From positions 1-39,639 of the forward strand of contig JBNGIS010034028.1 in the NCBI GenBank assembly GCA_049999725.1: a stretch of DNA of 39,639 nt, read 5' to 3'. Of the stretch, positions 23,179 through 36,200 are shown piece by piece. Position 1 is the stretch's first letter. Every line of letters starts with the position of its first letter. Origin of the DNA: Haplomitrium mnioides. Its lineage: Eukaryota > Marchantiophyta > Haplomitriopsida > Calobryales. The notes beneath the pieces were generated by a model. The model saw only the letters and a program-made list of their open reading frames with translations, did not search any database and had not been told where the DNA came from. The translations under genes and the position numbers were made by a program.

Positions 23179-24162
23179 TGTCAGCCCCTTGGTCGGAGCC
23201 TTAACTCTTTTCCGACAAAGTTTCCCCCCATTAAGGGCTGACTTAGTGTTTCGGGACCTTTTATGGGAGGGGCTTTGCACCGAATGAACCCCAACTTCTA
23301 CTTACCAACTCTGGAGTGTTGCACAACACCCAAGCACAACATCTCCAATGCCCACAGATGTAGGTCACACCCCTTCTTCAGGCATTAACCTCGAAAGGTG
23401 CCACTTGGAAGACAGGGGCAACTAGAAGAAAGCATCTGATTTTGGTCTGCAATGGCCTCTTGGTGAGTTCTTCAGCAGCCACCTTGCTCATTCACATGCA
23501 TTTCTCAAGGACACACACAAGTGGATAGATACGCTGCTGAATAAATTCTGAAATATACTTCAAAGCCCAGATCTGGATCCAATCACCTTGTACATTGAAG
23601 GGAAATAGATCCCAGCATCCAATTATCACAATACAATGAGGTTAGTCCTGACTTCCCATGTCTAGGGTGTCCTCAGGATCTGATAAATGGAATGCAGACC
23701 CTCTAAAATTAAGAACCTCACCGATTTACAAACAAAACACAAATCTAACAACACACATAAACATAGATACACCTACGCCTTGTCCTGCCAACATTGCATG
23801 CCTTGTTCACCTCTCAAGGACCAATCTCTCCTCCGACTTTCCTTCCGCAACTCCAGCCTTCCTCTTACTCCTCACCCACGCACTCTTAGCCAGATAGTTT
23901 TTCAACTTCCCTCGCGAGAAGCCCTGAATTTACTTCCTCAGACTCGGAAGAGGATTTCTTTAACTTCCACCTCTGGAAGACAGTCCGCTCGACTGCTGGC
24001 CACCCACTCCACCTTGAGCTTCGACTGGATCTTCTATGCATCGCGCGGGCACTAACACAACCACTCCTCTCTTGACTCCACTAGATTGTAACACTAGCAA
24101 CCCTCTTGAAATGCTGCTAGGACTGATCTCCTGCACAAATCAAAGTTGAGACAACACCATGA

Positions 24163-24178
24163 CCCCCCCCCCCCCCCC
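24163..24178 (+). repeat. Poly-C run of 16
   Basis: Sixteen consecutive C lie in X-B. The corresponding place in X-A (near 16920) reads ccaagggggaatcttgg, with only five G in a row. Length is likely variable or prone to sequencing error. Confidence 0.95.
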
Positions 24179-24989
24179 TTGGCTGCCCCTCACGAAATAC
24201 AAACCGAAAGAATCCTCTTCTCCTCTGAGTGTTGGTCCACCTCCAAATGTTGGTCCGCCTTCAAATGTGAGTACACCTGAGTAGTCTGAACCTCTAGAGC
24301 CTCATGTTCAATGATTCCTAGCACCTCCTCAGTCCACCTCCACCCTGTGATGGCCTTCCTTCACGAGTCCACCCACTTCACCAAAGGTCTCACCAGAACT
24401 CTCTCCTTCGTATCCCGCTGCTTTCTCTGCACTAAAAAACTGTCCCCGTAGCTTTAGAGTGAGGTAGTCTATCCCTGCTCGTTTTCCTTCTCCCAACCTT
24501 GACAATTCATCATCGCCTTTCCTTGAGGTCCCTGTTTCACTTATCTGACGGCCGAGAGGTGCATCTTGCCTTTTTGCATAGCCCGCAGGTGGGTCTCCTT
24601 CCAGATTCGGAGCTTGACATTGGCGCCGACAGCTGCGCTTTGTCAATTTCTTCCCAACAAGAGTGATTTCACGCGAAGCTGACACATGTAGCTTTGGCAA
24701 TCAGCGTTTGAGTAGGCATACTTTTCCCCTTTGTTTTTTTCCTCGTTTTAGCTTGACAACCCGTGAGATCCTTCAGACGTCGGGTAGCTGACACAAGGCG
24801 CGTCGAGGGAGCCCGTTGGATTCCTCAGAATCCATAAAGCTAAAGATTCCCAAGGAATCTCTAATATTTCTGCAGATTCCCAAATCCCGCAAAGGTGCCA
24901 CGTAATACGCAAAGCTTCAATATTCTCGAGGAATCTCTAATATTCCTGCAGATTCCCAGAGGCCCACATGAGCGCCATGTTTCCGCAAA

Positions 24990-25450
24990 ATCCCTCGGAA
25001 CCCCACCGTTGCTTCTCGGAATCTCGCCATTGCTCCTCGCCGTCGCTTCTCGGAATCCCGCCACGTCATCCGTTGTCGCGCCGTCCGGCGCCGCCCTATA
25101 AGGGGGTAGGCGGACCCTCGCATTGATCGGATTCCGCAGTTGTCCCGTCGCTAACCCGCAGGAGCCCTCGGACTACCGCTGAACGCCACGTCATCCAAAA
25201 CCTTCCTCGGAACCCCGCCATCGTCATCGGAACCTTGCCGTCGCTCGCGGACCTTCGCCTACCGCCACGTCATCCGCAGAACCCTCTCCGGAACCCCGCT
25301 GTCACTCTTTGAAACCTCGCCACGTCATCCATAGCCGTGCCGCCCGACGCCGCCTCGCAAAGGGGTAGACGGACCAACGCAATTGACTGGATTCCGCAGT
25401 TGACCCGCGCTGACTCCTCTTCCGCATATGCCACGTCATACGCAAAATAG
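24990..25450 (-). repeat. GC-rich tandem modules with CCACGTCATCC words in X-B
   Basis: CCACGTCAT occurs at 25061, 25186, 25265, 25320 and 25431, with a variant at 26527. Between them lie units like GGAACCCCGCCGTCG. A larger module (CGTCCGGCGCCGCC, then GGGGTAGGCGGACC, then GATTCCGCAGTTG) is present twice, near 25080-25150 and 25340-25405, but once in X-A (about 14590-14650). The CACGTCA words contain the ACGT core bound by plant bZIP factors; binding here is inference only. Confidence 0.7.
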
Positions 25451-25639
25451 TCCCTCGTTGAGTAAGAACGTTGCCTGTTATTGCCGTTTCGGCACCCGCG
25501 CGCAATAAGAACTTACGCTCCCTTTGCTTAACTTACCCTCTGCTTGATATAAGAACTATGGCGGGCTCTCGACTGATCCCTTTCGACCTTTCAGCATTGC
25601 CTTGTCGAACTTTCATCCTCGCCATTTCTAGAATTGCGA

Positions 25640-25860
25640 TATGTCACCTTTTCGGCTGCTGGTCCCTTGCTTCTTCTTCTGGCCGGATCGTTGCTCTATC
25701 ACCTTTTCGGCATTTCCTGATCTTCCTCTAGCCATATTGTCGATGAATCACCTTTTCGCTATCTTGATCTTCCCTTGGCCGGAACTTCGTTTGATCACCC
25801 TTTCGGCCCTCTTCGATCTTGTTCTGGCCGGATCATCGCCTGATCACCTTTTCGGCACCC
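25640..25860 (-). repeat. Minisatellite with about 48-bp units in X-B
   Basis: Five units are marked by TCACCTTTTCGG or a close variant at 25644, 25699, 25748, 25796 and 25843 (spacing 55, 49, 48, 47). Each is followed by a C/T-rich stretch and GGCCGGATC-like text. X-A has only about two units (reverse complement, 14270-14350). Confidence 0.8.
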
Positions 25861-26061
25861 CCTGATCTTTGTCCGGTCAGACCTTCGCTATATCGCCGAT
25901 TTGCAATCCCCTCGTGATAAGAACGATGCGCGCCGTAGACTCCCGTCAAACTTTCAGACCTTACTCTGTCAAACTTTCCCCCGCTTTGCCGGATCAGCGA
26001 TACATCGTCATTTTGCCTTTCATTCCTTGGTCTCTGTTTTGGCTTCCCATCGGATCCATGT

Positions 26062-26487
26062 TAAGTGGGCTCCCCACTTAGGGAGGCTGATCGGAACCCG
26101 TTTAAGCGGGGCTCCCTATTTTTCGCTAAGGCCCATGGACTCATTGGGACTGCCATGTGTCCCTGAATCCGTAACTATGATCCGTTGCCGCTTCGCCTTT
26201 CCCGCTTAGCTTCGTAGTTGCCTTAAGGATTCCTCCATGCCGCCGTAATAGTGACAAGTCTTTGCTTCATCAGTCGCCGCTTCGCCCTTCTCGCTTTGCC
26301 TTTAAGGAACCCTCCATGCCGCCGGAATAGTGACAAGTCACTTCTTTGTCTAGTCACTGCTTCACTTATCCTTGTTTCGCCATCACTTCGGACCCGTCGG
26401 ACCTTCCTTTACGGATCCCTGTTAAGTGGGGAACCCACGAAGGGAGGTTGATCAAATCCCCCTTAAATGGGGATCCCCATGTAGGGA
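26062..26487 (-). repeat. Four hairpin modules of element X, copy B
   Basis: The clearest is TAAGTGGG (26062-26069), loop CTC, CCCACTTA (26073-26080), a perfect 8-bp stem. Related modules start near 26102 (TTTAAGCGGGGCTCCC), 26414 (TTAAGTGGGGAACCCAC) and 26463 (TTAAATGGGGATCCCCAT). Each is followed by AGGGAGG. The reverse complement of 26065-26080 is TAAGTGGGGAGCCCAC, also found in the satellite (32261-32276). Confidence 0.8.
26184..26352 (-). repeat. 80-89 bp tandem duplication in X-B
   Basis: Two units start GTTGCCGCTTCGCC (26184) and GTCGCCGCTTCGCC (26273). Both contain CTCCATGCCGCCG and ATAGTGACAAGTC. A third, partial unit follows. I found no clear partner in X-A, so it expanded in B or was lost from A. 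Confidence 0.75.
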
Positions 26488-27207
26488 GGCAGGATCCCGT
26501 CAAACTCTTCGGACTCGCAGGCTCTGCCACGTCGTCCGTCAAATCCCTCAGAGTGCGGTGGGCTACCACGTTTCTGCAGCGCTCCACGAACTCCTCGGGA
26601 CTACGACCGTTGGTTAACTTCCCGAAAGTCGTTCCTCCTTAGTTCTGCCTTATTCTCTTCGATTCAAATTGCACTACGATTGCCTCGAGCTCTTCTCTCT
26701 ATCAAGGTATTGCATGCCCCGAGTGGTCACGAATTGAGGATGTAGTGGTCAAAACTGTTGGCTCCTCCGTTCTGCATCCCGACTTTCACCCCCTCGCCTT
26801 CATCTCCCGTGCTCCTCTTGTGGATTCTTCATCGATTGGGGCTGGCTCCTTTCTTCTGATCTCCCTCTCACATCTGCTTGATCTCTCTTGCTCCCCCTTG
26901 TCAGCCCAACCTCTGTCCTGCTGCTGCAAGTTCCTTTGATCCTCCTGCTAGCCCGCTTACATGTCTTCTCTGGATTCCACAGAGCTTCCAATCAGATTGC
27001 AAGATCATTGACACTCACTGGGGAAAACAGAAGGAAAGGAAGAGAAGGAAAAGGAGGGAGAGGAGAAAGGTGCAGGATTGGCATAACAACAATATCACAA
27101 CAAAATGTATAACATACAACAGGCTAACACAAACTCGAGAAATCAACCACGCTAAGACGCTCAGAATTTACAAAAATTGAAAAAACTCAGACACATCCGG
27201 CCGAAAA

Positions 27208-30200
27208 AATGGTTTAAGTTGGGAGCCTTACACCCCACTATGAAGATGCTATTCGAAAGCCAAGACAAGAATCGTTTAAGTAGGGAGCCTTACACCCCAC
27301 TAAGACGATATTCCAAAGCCAAGACCAGAATGGTTTAAGTAGGGAGCCTTACACCCCATTGGGAGGACGCTATTCGAAAGCCATAGGCGACAAGAGAATG
27401 GTTTAAGTAGGGAGCCTTACACCCAACTAGAAGGACGCTATTCTAAAGCCAGACGAGAATTGCTTAAGTGAGGAGCCTTACACCCCACTAGGAGGATGCT
27501 ATTCGAAAGCCAAGGGCGAGACGAGAATGGTTTAAGTGGAGAGCTTTTTACCCCACTAGAAGGACGCTATTCGAACGAGAATGGTTTGAGTAGGGAGCCT
27601 TACACCCCACTAGGAGGACGCTATATGAAAGCAAGGGGCGAGACGAGAATGGTTTAAGTATGGAGCCTTACACCCCACTAGGAGGACGCTATTCGAATGA
27701 GAATGGTTTACATAAGGAGCCTTACACCCCACTAGGAGGACGCTATTCGAGAGCTAGGGACAAGACAAGAATGGCTTAAGTGGGAAGCCTTACACCCCAG
27801 AAGGAGGACGCTATTGGAGAGCCAGGGGCGACACAATAATGGCTTTTGAGGGGAGCTTTACACCCAACTAGGAGGACGCTCTTCGAAAGCTAGGAGCGAG
27901 ATGAGAATGGTTTAAGTGGAAAGCCTTTTACCCCACTAGCAGGACAATATTCAAACAAGAATGGTTACAGTAGGAAGCCTTACACCCCATAAGAAGGACG
28001 CTATTCGAAAGCCACTAGCGAGACGAAAATAGTTTAAGAAGGGAGCTTCACACCCCACTAAAAGGATGCTATTCGAAAAAGAATGGTTTAAGTAAGGAGC
28101 CTTACACCCCACTAGGAGGGCGCTTTTCGAGAGCCAGGGGCAAGACCAGAATGGCTTCAGTGGGGAGACTGACACCCCACTAGGAGGACGCTATACGAAA
28201 TTCAAGAACGAGATCAGAATGGTTTAAGTGGGGAGCCTTACACCCCACTAAGATGATATTCCAAAGCCAAGACCAGAATGGTTTAAGTAGGGAGCCTTAC
28301 ACCCCACTCGGAGGACGCTATTTGAAAGCCATAGGCAACAAGAGAATGGTTTAAGTAGGGAGCCTTACACCCAACTAGGAGGACGCTATTCTAAAGCCAG
28401 ATGAGAATTGCTTAAGTGAGGAGCCTTACACCCCACTAGGAGGATGCTATCCGAAAGCCAAGGGCGAAACGAGAATGGTTTAAGTAGAGAGCCTTTTACC
28501 CCACTAGAATGACGCTATTCGAACGAGAATGGTTTGAGTAGGGAGCCTTACACCCCACTAGGAGGACGCTATACGAAAGCAAGGGGCGAGACGAGAATGG
28601 TTTAAGTACGGAGCCTTACACCCCACTAGGAGGACGCTATTCAAATGAGAATGGTTTATGTAGGGAGCCTTACACCCCACTAGGAGGATGTTATTCGAGA
28701 GCTAGGGGCTAGACAAGAATGACTTGAGTAGGAAGCCTTACACCCCAGAAGGAGGACGCCATTGGAGAGCCAAGGGTGACACAAGAATGGCTTTTGTGGG
28801 GAGCTTTACACCCCACTGGGAGGACGCTCTTCAAAAGCCAGGAGCGAGATGAGAATGGTTTAAGTGGAAAGCTTTTTACCCCACTAGCAGGACGCTATTC
28901 GAACGAGAATGGTTTAAGTAGGGAGCTTTACACCCGACAAGAAGGACGCTATTCGAAAGCCACTAGCGAGACGAGAATAGTTTAAGAAGGGAGCCTTACA
29001 CCCCACTAGGAGGATGCTATTCAAACAAGAATGGTTTAAGTATGGAGCCTTACACCCCACTAGGAGGGCGCTTTTCGAGAGCCAAGGGCAAGACCAGAAT
29101 GGCTTAAGTGGGGAGCCTTACACCCTACTAGGAGGACGCTATACAAAATTCAAGGGCGAGATGAGAATGGTTTAAGTGGGGAGCCTTACACCCCACTAGG
29201 AGGACGTTATTCGAAAGCAAGATGAGAATGATTTGAATGGAGAGCCCACCCGACAAGAATGGCTTAAGTGGGGAGCCTTACACCCCACTACGAGGACGGT
29301 ATTCGAAAGCGAGACGAGAATGGTTTAAGTGGGGAGCCTTACACTCTACTAGGAGGACGCTATTCAAAGGCTAGAGGCGAGACGAGAATGGTTTAAATAG
29401 TAAGCCTTACACACCACTAGGAGGACGCTATTTGAAAGCTAAGACGAGAATGCGTTGAAGAGCAGAATGGTTTAAATAGGGAGCCTTACACCCAACTAGG
29501 AAGACGCTATTCGAAAGACATGAAGCCAAGACAAGAATGGTTTGAGTAGAGTGCCTTGCACCGCACTAGATTTAAAGACGAGAATGGTTTAAGTAGGGAG
29601 CCTTACACCCCACAAGGAGGACGCTATTCGAACGAGAATGGTTTAAGTAGGGAGTCTTGCTGCCCACTAAGAGGATGCTATTCGAAAGCTAGGGGCAAAA
29701 CTAGAATGGTTTAAGTGAAGAGCCTTACACCCCACTAGGAGGACACTATTCGAAAGACAAGAGCGAGACAAGAATGGTTCAATTATGGAGCCTTAGACCC
29801 CACTAAGAGGACGCTATTCGAACGAGAATGGTTTTAAGTAGGGAGCTTTACACCCCACTAGGAGGACGCTATTTGAACGAGAATGGTTTAAGTAGGGAGC
29901 CTTACACCCCACTACGAGGATGCTATTTGAAAGCCAAGGGCGAGACGAGAATGGTCTAAAGAGACGAGAATGGTTTAAGTGGGGAGCCTTACACCCCACT
30001 ATGGTTTAAGTAGGTAGCCTTATACCCCACTAGGAGAGAATGGTTTATAGAGATGAAAATGGTTCAAGTGGGGAGCCTTACACCCCACAATGGTTTAAGT
30101 AGGGAGCCTTACACCTCACTCGGAGGACGCTATTCAAAAGCCATGGGCGAGACAAGAATGGTTCAAGTGGGGAGCCTTTCACCCCACTAGAAGGATGCTA

Positions 30201-33200
30201 TTCAAAGATGAGACGAGAATGGTTTAAGTGCGGAGCCAACCTGACAAGAATGGCTTAAGCAAGGAGTCTCACAACCCACTAGGTGGACGCAATTTGAAAG
30301 CCAGGGGCAAGACAAGAATGGTTTAGATAGGGAGCCTTACACTCCACTAGGAGGACGCTATTAGAAAGCAAGACGAGAAAGGTTTAAGTGGGGAGCCCAC
30401 CCAACAAGAATGGCTTAAGTAGGGAGCTTTACACCCCACTAAGAGGATGTTGTTCGAAAGCGAGACACGAATTGTTTAAGTAGGGAGCATTGCACCCCAC
30501 TAGGAGGATGCTATTCGAAAGCCAGACGCGAATGGTTTAAGTGGGGACCCTTACACCCCACTAGGAGGACGCTATTTGAAAGCCAGACGAAAATGGTTTA
30601 AGTGGAGAGCCCACCCGATGAGAATGGTTTAAGCGGGGAGCCTTCCACCCCTCTAAGAGGACGCTATTTGAAAGCAAGATGAGAATGGTTTAAGTAGGGA
30701 GCCTTACACACCACTTGGAGGACGCTATTCGAAAGCCAGGGGCGATACGAGAATCATCAAAAGACGAGAATGGTTTAAGTAGGGAGCCTTACACCCCACT
30801 AGGAGGACGCTATTCGAAAGCCAAGACAAGAATGGTTTAAGTAGGGAGCCTTACACCCCACTAGGAAGACGCTATTTGGAAGCCAAGATGCTAAGATGAG
30901 AATGGTTTAAGTAGGGAGCCTTACACCCTACTAGGAGGACCTTATTCGAAAGCCATGACAAGAATTGCTTAAGGAGCCTTACACCCCACTAGGAAGATGC
31001 TATTCGAAAGCCAAGACACCAAGACGAGAATGGTTCAAGTAGTGAGCCTTACACCCCACTAGGAGGGCGCTATTCGGCCTTACACCCCACTAGGAGGACG
31101 CTATTCGGCCTTACACCCCACTAAGAGGACGCTATTCGAAAGCCAAGACGAGAATGGTTTAAGTAGGGAGCCTTACACCCCACTAGGAAGATGCTATTCG
31201 AAAGCCAAGGCGAGAATGGTTTAAAGATGAGATTGGTTTAAGTAGAGGGCCTTACACCCCACTAGGAAGAGGCTATTCAAAAGCCAAGACAAGAATGGTT
31301 TTAGTAGGGAGCCTTACACCCCGCTAGGACGATATTCCACCCCGCTAGGACGATATTCCCCGCTAGGACGATATTCCAAAGCCAAGACAAGAATGGTTTA
31401 AGTAGGGAGCCTTACACCCCATTAGGAGGACACTATTCGAAAGCCATAGGCGACACGAGAATGGTTTAAGTAGGGAGGCTTACACCCCACTAGGAGGACG
31501 CTATTCTCAAGCGAGACGAGAATTGTTTAAATGGGGAGCCTTACACCCCACTAGGACGATGCTATTCGAAAGCCAAGGGCGAGACGAGAATGGTTTAAGT
31601 AGATAGCTTTTTACCCCACTAAGAGGACCCTATTAGAACGAGAATGGTTTAAGTAGGTAGCCTTGCACCCCATTAGGAGGACGCTATTCAAAAGCAAGGG
31701 GCGAGACGAGAATGGTTTAAGTATAAAGCCTTACAACCCAGTAAGAGGTTGCTATTCGAATGACAATGGTTGACGTAGGGAGCCTTACACCCTACTAGGA
31801 GGACGTTATTCGAGAGCTAGGGGCAAGACGAGAATGGTTAAAGTGGGAAGCCTTGCACCCCACAAGGAAGACGCTATTCGAGAGCCAAAGACGACACAAG
31901 AATGGCTTAAGTGGGGAGCCATACACCCCACTAGGAGGACGCTATTCGAAAGCCAAGGGCGAGACGAGAACGGTTTAAGTGGAGAGCCTTTTACCCCACT
32001 AGGAGGATGCTTTTCGAACAAGAATAGTTTAAGTAGAGAGCCTTACACCCCACGAGGAGGACGCTATTCGAAAGCTACGAGCGAGACGAGAATGGTTTTG
32101 GTAGAGAGCCAGCGGCAAGACGAGAATGGCTTAACTAGGGAGCCTTCCACAGTATTAAAAAAATGCTATACAAAAGCCAAGGGTGAGATGAGAATGGTTT
32201 AAGTGGGGAGCCTTACACCGCACTAGGAGGACGCTATTTGAAAGAGAGACGAGAATGATTTAAGTGGGGAGCCCACCGCACAAGAATGGCTTAAGTGGGG
32301 AGCCATACACCCCACTAGGAGGACGCTATTCGAAAGCCAGGGGCGAGACGAGAATGGTTTAAGTGGAGAGCCTTTTACCCCACTAGGAGGATGCTTTTCG
32401 AACGAGAATAGTTTAAGTAGGGAGCCTTACACCCCACGAGGAGGACGCTATTCGAAAGCCACGGGCGAGACGAGAATGGTTTTGGTAGAGAGCCTTACAC
32501 CCCACTAGAAGGACGCTATTTGAATGAGAATGGTTTAAGTAGGGAGCCTTACACCCCACTAGGAGGACATTTTTCGAGAGCCAGGGGCAAGACGAGAATG
32601 GTTTAAGTGGGGAGCCTTCCACGTTATTAGGAGAACGCTATACCAAAGCCAAGGACGAGATGAGAATGGTTTAAGTGGGGAGCCTTACATCGCACTAGGA
32701 GGACGCTATTCGAAAGCGAGACGAGAATGATTTAAGTGGGGAGCCCAACGCACAAGAATGGCTTAAGTGAGGAGCCTTACACCCCACTAAGAGGACGATA
32801 TTTGAAAGCGAGACGAGAATGGTTTAAGCAAGGACCCTTACACCCTACTAGGAGGATGCTATTCAAAAGCCAGGGGCGAGACGAGAATGGTTTAAGTACG
32901 GAGCCTTACACGCCACTAGGAGGACGCTATTCAAAAGCCAAGATGAGAATGCGTTAAAGAGAAGAATTCTTTAAGTAGGAAGCCTTACACCCCACTAAGA
33001 AAACGCTATTCGAAAGACAAGAAGCCAAGACGAGAATGATTTGAGTAGAGTGCCTTACACCCCACTAGGTTTAAAGACGAGAATGGTTTAAGTAGGTAGC
33101 CTTACACCCCACTAGGAGGACGCTATTCAAACGAAAATGGTTTAAGTAGGGAGCCTTACACCCCACTAGGAGGACGCTATTCGAAAGCGAGGGGCAAAAC

Positions 33201-36200
33201 GAGAATGGTTTAAGTGAAGAGCTTTACACCCCACTAAGAGGACGCTACTCGAAAGCCAGGAGTGAGACGAGAATGGTTTAATTATGGAGCGTTAGACCGC
33301 ACTGGCAGTACGCTATTCGAAGGAGAATGGTTTAAATGGGGAGCGTTACACCTCACTAGAAGAACGCTATTCGAACAAGAATGGTTTAAGTAGGGAGCCT
33401 TACACCCCACTACGAGGATGTTATTTGAAAGCCTGGGGTGAGACGAGAATAGTCTAAAGAGACCAGAATGATTTAAATGGGGAGCCTTACACCCCACTAT
33501 GGTTTAAGTGGGTAGCCTTATACCCTTCTAGGAGAGAATGGTTTATGAAGACGAAAATGGTTCAAGTGGGGAGCCTTACACCCGACAATGGTCTAGGTGG
33601 GTAGCCTTATACCCCACTAGGAGAGAATGGTTTATAGAGACAAGAATGGTTCAAGTAGGGAGACTTACACCCAACAATGGTTTAAGTGGGGAGCCTTAGA
33701 CCTCACTCAGAGGACGCTATTCGAAAGACAGGGGCGAGACGAGAATGGTTCAAGTGGGGAGCCTTGCACCCCACTACGAGGACGCTATTCAAAAGCAAGA
33801 CGAGAATGGTTTAAGTGGGGAGCCCACCCATCAAGAATGGCTTAATTGGGGAACCGTACACCCAACTAGGAGGATTCTGTTAGAAAGCGAGACAAAAATG
33901 GTTTAAGTGGGGAGCCTTGCACCCAACTAGCAGAACGCTATTCGAAAGCCAGACACAAATGGTTAAAGTAGTGAGCCTTACACCCCATTAGGAGGAAAGT
34001 ATTCGAAAGCCAGACGAGAATGGTTTTAGTGCAGAACCCACCTGACGAGAATGGTTTAAGTGGGGAGCCGTACACCCCACTGGGAGGACGCTACTTGAAA
34101 GCGAGATGAGAATGGTTTAAATGGGGAGTCTTACACCCCACAAGGAGGACGCTATTCGAAAGCCAAGGGCGAGACGAGAATCGTTTAAAGACGAGAATGG
34201 TTTAAGTAGGGAGCCTTACACCCCACAAGGAGGACGCTATTTGAAAGCCAAGACGAGAATGGTTTACAGACGAGAATGGTTTAAGTAGGGAGCATTACAC
34301 CCCACTAGGAAGATGTTATTGAAGGCCAAGACCCCAAGACAAGAAAGGTTTAAGCAAAGAGCCTTACACCCCACTAGGAGGATGCTATTTGGCCTTACAC
34401 CCCACTAGGAGGACGCTATTCGAAAGCCTAGATGAGAATGGTTTAAGTAGGGAGCCTTACACCCCACTCGAAAGGTGCTATTTCAAAGCCAAGACGAGAA
34501 TGGTTTCGATACGAGAATGGTTTAAGTAGGGAGCCTTACACCCCACTTGCAAGACACTATTCGAAAGCCAAGACGAGAATGGTTTAAGTAAGGAGCCTTA
34601 CACCCAACTAGGACAATGTTATTCAAAAGCCATAGGCGACACAAGAATGGTTTAAGTAGGGAGCCTTACACCCCACTAGGATGACTCTATTCAAAAGCGA
34701 GAGGTGAGACGAGAATGGTTTAAGTGGGGAGCCTTACACCCCACTAGGAGGACGCTAATCAAAAGCTAGGAGTGAGACAAGAATGGTTTAATTCAGGAGC
34801 CTTACACCCCACTAGGAGGACGCTATTCGAATGAGAATGATTTAAATATGGAGCCTTACACCCCACTAGGAGGACCCTATTTGTACGAGAATGGTTTAGA
34901 TAGGGAGCCTTATACCCCACTAGGAGGACGCTATTCGAAAGCTAGGGGCAAGATGAGAATGGTTTAAATACGAACCCTTAAACTCCACAAGAGGGACGCT
35001 ATTCTGAAGCGATACGAGAATTGTTTAAGTGGGGAGCCTTAGACCCCATTGGGAGGACGCTATTCAAAAGCAAAGGGCGAGACGAGAATGGTTAAAGTGG
35101 AGAGCCTTACACCCCACTAGGGTGGGGAGCATCACACCCCACTAGGAGAACGCTATTTGAAAGCTAGAGGTGAGACGAGAATGGTTTAAGAAGGGAGCCT
35201 TACACCCCACTAGGAGGACGCTATTCGAAAGCCATGGGCAAGACGAGAATGGTTTAAGTAGGGAGCCTTACACCTCACTACAAGGACGCTATTCGAAAGC
35301 CAGGTGGGAGACAAGAATGCGTTAAGTCACAAGCCATACACCCCACTAGGAGGACGCTATTCAAAGACGAGAATGGTTTAAAGACGAGAATGGTTTAAGT
35401 AGGGAGTCTTATACTCAACTAGGAAGACGTTATTCGAAAGACAAGAAGCCAATATGAGAATGGTTTCAGTAGAGTGCCTTGCACCGAACTAGGTTTAAAG
35501 ACAAGAATGGTCTAAGTAGGGAGTCTTACACCCCACTAGGAGGATGCTATTCGAAAGCCAACACGAGAATGGTTTAAAGACGAGAATGGTTTAAGTAGGG
35601 AGCCTTACACCCCACTAGGAGGACGCTATTCGAAAGCAAAGGGCGAGACGAGAATGGTTTAAGAAGGGAGTCGTACACCCCACTAGGAGGACGTTATTCG
35701 AATAAGAATAGTTTAGGTAAGGAGCCTTACACCCCACTAGGAGTACGCTATTCGAGACCTATGGGTGAGACGAGAATGGCTTGAGTGGGGAGCCTTAAAC
35801 CCCACTAGGAGGACGTTATTCAAAAGCTAGAGGCAAGACGAGAATGGTTTAAGTGTCGAGCCTTACACCCCACTAGGAGGACGCTATTCGAAAGCTAGGA
35901 GAGAGTCAAGAATGGATTAATTAGGGAGCCTTACACCCCATTAGGAGCACGCTATTCGAACGAGAATGGTTTCAATAGGGAGCCTTACACCCCACTAGGA
36001 GGACGCTATTCGAACGAGAATGGTTTCAGTAGGGAGCCTTACACCCCTCTAGGAGGACGCTATTCGTACGAGAATGGTTTAAATAGGGAGCCTTACACCC
36101 CACTAGGAGGACGTTATTCGAACGAGAATGGTTTAAGTAGGGAGTCTTACACCCCAGTAGAAGAACGCTATTTTAGAGCCAGCGGCGAGACAAGAATGTT

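Larger units (their letters stand above)
23179..27207 (-). mobile_element. LTR-like element X, copy B (about 4.03 kb), inserted in the satellite
   Basis: On the plus strand it begins TGTCAGCCCCTTGG and ends CCGGCCGAAAA. It is flanked by AATG at 23175-23178 and 27208-27211. Joining the flanks restores the monomer text GAGAATGGTTTAAG. It is the more complete copy of X and runs opposite to X-A (strand given relative to X-A). The last bases differ from X-A, whose reverse complement ends CCGGCCAACA, so this terminus has probably mutated. About 0.7 kb at 23179-23890 has no partner in X-A. The element is GC-rich in its middle and right parts, holds several internal minisatellites, and encodes no recognisable protein. 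A solo LTR of a long-LTR element is the favoured reading. A non-autonomous element without LTRs is possible. Confidence 0.65.

Noticed and set aside
23658-24055. Plus-strand frames of 79 and 122 codons in X-B as genes
   Set aside because: They overlap each other in different frames and the aligned part of X-A does not keep them open. No motif is recognised.
13345-27207. X-A and X-B as long terminal inverted repeats of one giant DNA transposon
   Set aside because: X-B alone is flanked by AATG and restores satellite when removed. Satellite lies on both sides of X-B in the same direction.
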